Source of the DNA: Mangrovibrevibacter kandeliae
Lineage (GTDB): Bacteria > Pseudomonadota > Alphaproteobacteria > Rhizobiales > Rhizobiaceae
Length of the DNA stretch: 64,000 bases
Reading direction: 5' to 3'
Assembly: GCF_024519155.1 (NCBI RefSeq)
Contig: NZ_JANIFJ010000002.1
Coordinates: 248,001 to 312,000 of the forward strand
Shown here: piece by piece, positions 63,219 to 64,000 of the stretch
Layout: each line of letters opens with the position of its first letter
How positions within the stretch are numbered: position 1 is the first letter of the stretch
Notes under the pieces: model-generated
What the model saw: only the letters and a program-made list of their open reading frames with translations
Databases searched by the model: none
What the model was told of the DNA's origin: nothing
Position numbers and translations under genes: made by a program

Positions 63219-63224
63219 ATTATG
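63219..63224 (-). promoter_or_regulatory. possible -10 element of the ABC operon
   Basis: CATAAT on the minus strand, five of six consensus bases, 78 bases before the binding-protein start, in an AT-rich patch. No good -35 lies 16-18 bases upstream, as expected for an activator-dependent promoter. Confidence 0.35.
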
Positions 63225-63252
63225 CGCTAAATGAATGTCAACACGGTTTCTC

Positions 63253-63269
63253 TATGTGCATTGCACATA
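63253..63269. promoter_or_regulatory. 17-bp perfect palindrome, candidate LysR operator
   Basis: TATGTGCATTGCACATA: eight-base arms around one T. It contains the T-N11-A pattern (TGTGCATTGCACA) used by LysR-type regulators and lies between the lysR start (33 bases away) and the ABC operon, centred about 37 bases upstream of the candidate -10. A second TTGCAC follows at 63274-63279. Confidence 0.7.
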
Positions 63270-63301
63270 CTTGTTGCACGCCTCTGCATCAAAAGGTTCA
63301 C

Positions 63302-64000
63302 ATGCTGAAAAATGCGGCGGCGCCCTCCGGGCCGGAACGGCGCCGTACCGGCTTCACCCTTCGCGAGCTCGAGGTGCTCCGTGCGCTGGTGCAGACCGGC
63401 AAGGCCACCGTGGCGGCCAGACGCCTCGGCATGTCGCAGCCGGCCGTCAGCCGCGCCCTCGGCCAGCTGGAGGCTCAGCTCGGGCGGCAGCTCTTCGAGC
63501 GCGCCGGCAACCGCCTGATCCCGAACGGCGAGGCGCTGTCGATCAGCGAACAGCTGGGGCCGGTCTTCGCCGCCCTGTCGCGCATCGCCGACCGGTCTGA
63601 ACCCGAACCGAGCACGCATAGCGGCCAGCTGCGCATCGTCGCGCCGCCGACCATCGCCCACCGGTTCCTGCCGACCCGGATCGCCGCCTTCACCAAGCAC
63701 AACCCGAAGCTCGACATCGTTTTCGACGTGATCTCCTCGGACAGCCTGATCACCAGCATCGCCGAGGGGCAGCACGACGTCGGGCTGACCGACGCGCAGA
63801 CGGCGCACGAGGGGATCCGCCCCGAGCTTCTGCTGGCAACCTCCGGCATCTGCGTGCTGCCGGCCCGTCATCCCCTCGCCGACCTCGTCACCATCCGCCC
63901 GGAGCATCTGGAGAACGAGAACTTCATCGCCCTCACGCGCCGCCATTCGGCGCGCGCGGCGGTGGACCGCGTGTTCGAGCGCGCCGGCGTGCGGCGGCGC
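63302..64000 (+). CDS. LysR-family transcriptional regulator, 3' truncated
   Basis: The frame opens at ATG 63302 and stays open to the window end, giving 233 residues. The N-terminal winged helix-turn-helix (about residues 18-77) shows FTLRELEVLRALVQTGKATVAARRLGMSQPAVSRALGQLE in two blocks, the LysR hallmark. The start of the effector domain follows (GQLRIVAPPTIAHRFLP, DIVFDVISSDSLI, HDVGLTDA). It is divergent from the peptide importer operon with a perfect palindrome between, so it very likely regulates that operon and itself. The effector cannot be predicted. Confidence 0.93.
   Translation, partial: MLKNAAAPSGPERRRTGFTLRELEVLRALVQTGKATVAARRLGMSQPAVSRALGQLEAQLGRQLFERAGNRLIPNGEALSISEQLGPVFAALSRIADRSEPEPSTHSGQLRIVAPPTIAHRFLPTRIAAFTKHNPKLDIVFDVISSDSLITSIAEGQHDVGLTDAQTAHEGIRPELLLATSGICVLPARHPLADLVTIRPEHLENENFIALTRRHSARAAVDRVFERAGVRRR

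Noticed and set aside
63236-63241. TTGACA on the minus strand upstream of the binding-protein gene as a -35 box
   Set aside because: Only 11 bases separate it from the CATAAT at 63224-63219, too short for a sigma-70 promoter.

Overview
The window is GC-rich chromosomal DNA with G/C-dominated third codon positions, dense genes and many 4-base ATGA start/stop overlaps. It looks like an alphaproteobacterium of the Hyphomicrobiales (Rhizobiales). Four things support this: the block pmbA-cysQ-DUF4170-DUF374-waaA-lpxK-DUF2093-mutL, the order glgP-glgC-glgA-pgm-glgX, an HWE-family histidine kinase, and two EcfG-like (general stress response) promoter motifs. Genus cannot be decided from sequence alone. 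I see no tRNA or rRNA gene, insertion sequence, prophage, attachment site, CRISPR array or replication origin.

Layout. 1-3927: 3' part of a TamB-like envelope protein with exact 101-codon tandem repeats. 4043-15463: a small stress-type gene, then pgi and the glycogen genes glgP, glgC, glgA, pgm, glgX, with no branching enzyme glgB. 15447-17917 (minus): a TadE/TadE/von Willebrand A pilus-type trio. 18147-20312 (minus): a secreted protein and a membrane diguanylate cyclase. 20495-28229: mutL and DUF2093 facing the lipid A/Kdo cluster and its conserved partners. 28341-31326: a Kef-type antiporter and topoisomerase IB, the latter behind a good EcfG promoter. 31504-39000: patatin-like lipase, a two-subunit M16 peptidase, rsmD, an RluB-like pseudouridine synthase, tadA and a lipoprotein. 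39118-46347: ileS, a single-domain response regulator with its HWE kinase, ribF and a HAD phosphatase. 46485-48703: groESL with promoter, CIRCE operator and terminator. 49155-52474: an orphan 5TMR-LYT membrane protein, a DUF1761 protein and acs. 52583-54028: an exported protein with ten 9-residue repeats and a PRC barrel. 54368-54588: a tiny free-standing transcription unit with an ideal Shine-Dalgarno sequence and a 25-codon ORF. 54719-63141 (minus): a peptide-type ABC importer with two M20 hydrolases, divergent from a LysR regulator that runs off the window end.

How the genes work together. pgi, pgm, glgC, glgA, glgP and glgX link hexose phosphates to stored alpha-glucan. waaA, lpxK and the DUF374 acyltransferase-like protein build the inner lipopolysaccharide, while TamB and the lipoprotein are envelope factors. 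The ABC importer plus two amidohydrolases form an import-and-hydrolyse unit whose LysR regulator probably acts at a perfect 17-bp palindrome between them.

The least explained items are the small unit at 54368-54588, the nonapeptide-repeat/PRC protein, and the receiver-only 5TMR-LYT protein. The two EcfG-type promoters and the missing glgB are the next most useful leads.
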